The notes under the pieces: generated by a model
What the model was told of the DNA's origin: nothing
The model's database searches: none
Seen by the model: only the letters and a program-made list of their open reading frames with translations
Position numbers and translations under genes: made by a program
Shown here: positions 12,415 to 13,418 of the stretch, piece after piece
Layout: each line of letters starts with the position of its first letter
Numbering within the stretch: position 1 is the stretch's first letter
NCBI GenBank assembly: GCA_018260275.1
Contig: JAGLBK010000058.1
Location: forward strand, 1 to 13,418
Reading direction: 5' to 3'
Length of the DNA stretch: 13,418 nucleotides
DNA from: Deinococcus sp.
GTDB lineage: Bacteria; Deinococcota; Deinococci; Deinococcales; Deinococcaceae

Positions 12415-13418
12415 TGACGGCCTGATAAAAATCATGAGAACGCACCAGTAGATGTGCCCAGGGGGGCACTCTGGCGTTTCCTGAGCGGCTCTGGATCTGG
12501 AAAGGGCGAAATGAGCAACCTGGTTAATACGGGAAGACGACGTGTCAGACGTGTTTGAATGCCACATCTCCCCAGTTGGAAGTAGCTCAGCCTTCGGTGG
12601 GAATGTGGGTCAACAGTTTTGCGTTCTCCAGCTTCCACCAGCGAGGTTCCCTCGCTGTAAAGAAAGACAGCGCCCAGTGCCAGAAGGAAGATCAGACCCT
12701 GGAGGGCTGTCGTATCTCTGATATGGGAAGCCTCCAGGTCAAAACCGCCACTTTTCAGATCGAGAAATCCTTCTTCGATCTGAAACCGCTCGCCATACTC
12801 GTCAAATGTTTGTTGATGACATGGCTCACTACTGACAATGAACCATGGTTCTCGTGCCCCAGGAGGGGTGTAGGCAGCGAGGTTGAACGGCCCATACTTA
12901 TTTCTGGTGATGTAAACGTCATTCAGGAAGACTGGGCCAGCACGCTGGCTCAGTTGCTGGCGAATCTGGCCAAGAGGATTGCCCTGGGCGTCATAGACGT
13001 ATACCGGCCCCTTGCCACGAATATTCCATTTCCAACCGTAAGTGGAGAGAAGGGACATGAGCTGCTGATCCATGAAGCCGCGATCTGCACCTATGTAGAC
13101 CTGCTCCACATTTGGAAGATGGGACAAGAGGGAATGAACGCTGACCAGGACAGGATAGATGTCTTTGAAGCTCACTGTTGAACTGTTGTGTTCTAGGAGT
13201 TGCCAGCCCAGGGGAATAGCACGGCCCCGGTAGGTGAGAGAGACACAGATCAGGCACCAACGTCTGAAGAGGCGGGTTGTGTCTAGGGCCAGGGTGATGC
13301 AGGCATCACCCCACCCGGAAAGGGCCTGTCGGAGCAGAGCCTGATAAATTGCTGTTCTGGGAATGGTGGTCAGATATAGCGCACGGGTAAAACGGCGTTC
13401 ATGACTTTGCGCCTGTTC
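12415..13418 (-). mobile_element. Insertion sequence, IS4 family, partial (right part outside window)
   Basis: The transposase gene and a few flanking bases form one end of an insertion sequence that extends past the right edge. The boundary near 12415-12432 is approximate: it lies after the structured repeat and before or at the transposase stop. No target duplication can be tested with one end. Confidence 0.65.
12432..13418 (-). CDS. IS4-family transposase (start lies beyond the right edge)
   Basis: The last 328 residues of a DDE transposase of an insertion sequence. The frame stays open from TGA (12432-12434 on the + strand) to the window edge, so the true start is outside. In order it shows LALDTT (first catalytic D), IGADRGFMD (second D), and YGERFQIEEGFLDLKS, which is the Y-(2)-R-(3)-E-(6)-K signature of IS4 with the catalytic glutamate. 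All three catalytic residues are present and no frameshift is visible. GC content is lower than in the housekeeping genes, in line with a mobile origin. The left end of the element should be between about 12415 and 12432, beside the structured repeat; I could not define its terminal inverted repeat without the other end. The IS subgroup is not determined. Confidence 0.88.
   Translation of the reverse strand, partial: EQAQSHERRFTRALYLTTIPRTAIYQALLRQALSGWGDACITLALDTTRLFRRWCLICVSLTYRGRAIPLGWQLLEHNSSTVSFKDIYPVLVSVHSLLSHLPNVEQVYIGADRGFMDQQLMSLLSTYGWKWNIRGKGPVYVYDAQGNPLGQIRQQLSQRAGPVFLNDVYITRNKYGPFNLAAYTPPGAREPWFIVSSEPCHQQTFDEYGERFQIEEGFLDLKSGGFDLEASHIRDTTALQGLIFLLALGAVFLYSEGTSLVEAGERKTVDPHSHRRLSYFQLGRCGIQTRLTRRLPVLTRLLISPFPDPEPLRKRQSAPLGTSTGAFS

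Noticed and set aside
13173..13175. GTG 13175 as start of the transposase
   Set aside because: The same frame is open to the right edge and upstream residues carry the first catalytic aspartate (LALDTT), so the start lies outside.
1..13418. CRISPR array, tRNA or rRNA genes
   Set aside because: No regularly spaced repeats, cloverleaf or rRNA-like sequence was found by reading both strands.

Overview
The window looks like chromosomal DNA from a Deinococcus-type bacterium. It is GC-rich and its genes are packed with ATGA/TGATG overlaps. Its proteins (an aerobic-type cobaltochelatase, ChpS/ChpB-like MazEF, AnmK and MurQ) and an apparently leaderless start fit that genus. The genus is an inference from gene style; no sequence search was possible.

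Left part (1-3887, + strand): a tight operon that starts off the left edge. It carries the large cobaltochelatase subunit CobN, but CobN is split into two reading frames by a complete MazE/MazF-like toxin-antitoxin pair (383-969). The stop of the first CobN piece overlaps an ATG (TGATG), antitoxin and toxin overlap, and the toxin stop overlaps the ATG of the second CobN piece (ATGA). Both CobN pieces lie in the same frame. A small membrane-anchored protein of unknown function and a SAM-dependent methyltransferase follow with further overlaps.

Middle part (3888-6681, + strand): a 309-bp intergenic region holds a 75-nt imperfect palindrome. It is followed by an aquaporin gene whose selectivity-filter residues resemble plant tonoplast aquaporins. 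A strong intrinsic terminator comes next, ending just 23 nt before a fused ChlI-ChlD-type AAA+/VWA chelatase subunit, the likely ATPase partner of CobN. Cobalt insertion into the corrin ring for vitamin B12 is therefore the main theme of the left half.

Right part (6682-12245): on the minus strand lie a CorA-like divalent-cation transporter with a GQN in place of the usual GMN motif and a secreted family-5 peptide-type ABC substrate-binding protein. The binding-protein gene is divergent from an anmK-murQ pair for recycling anhydro-N-acetylmuramic acid from the cell wall. The two divergent promoters can be read back to back, and anmK appears leaderless.

Right end (12246-13418): a structured small repeat, related to a second copy at 8031-8109, borders an IS4-family transposase gene that runs off the right edge. 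The most notable features are the toxin-antitoxin cassette inside cobN with an inverted-repeat operator candidate, the palindrome before the aquaporin gene, the terminator abutting the chelatase gene, and the two related repeats with a compensatory stem change.
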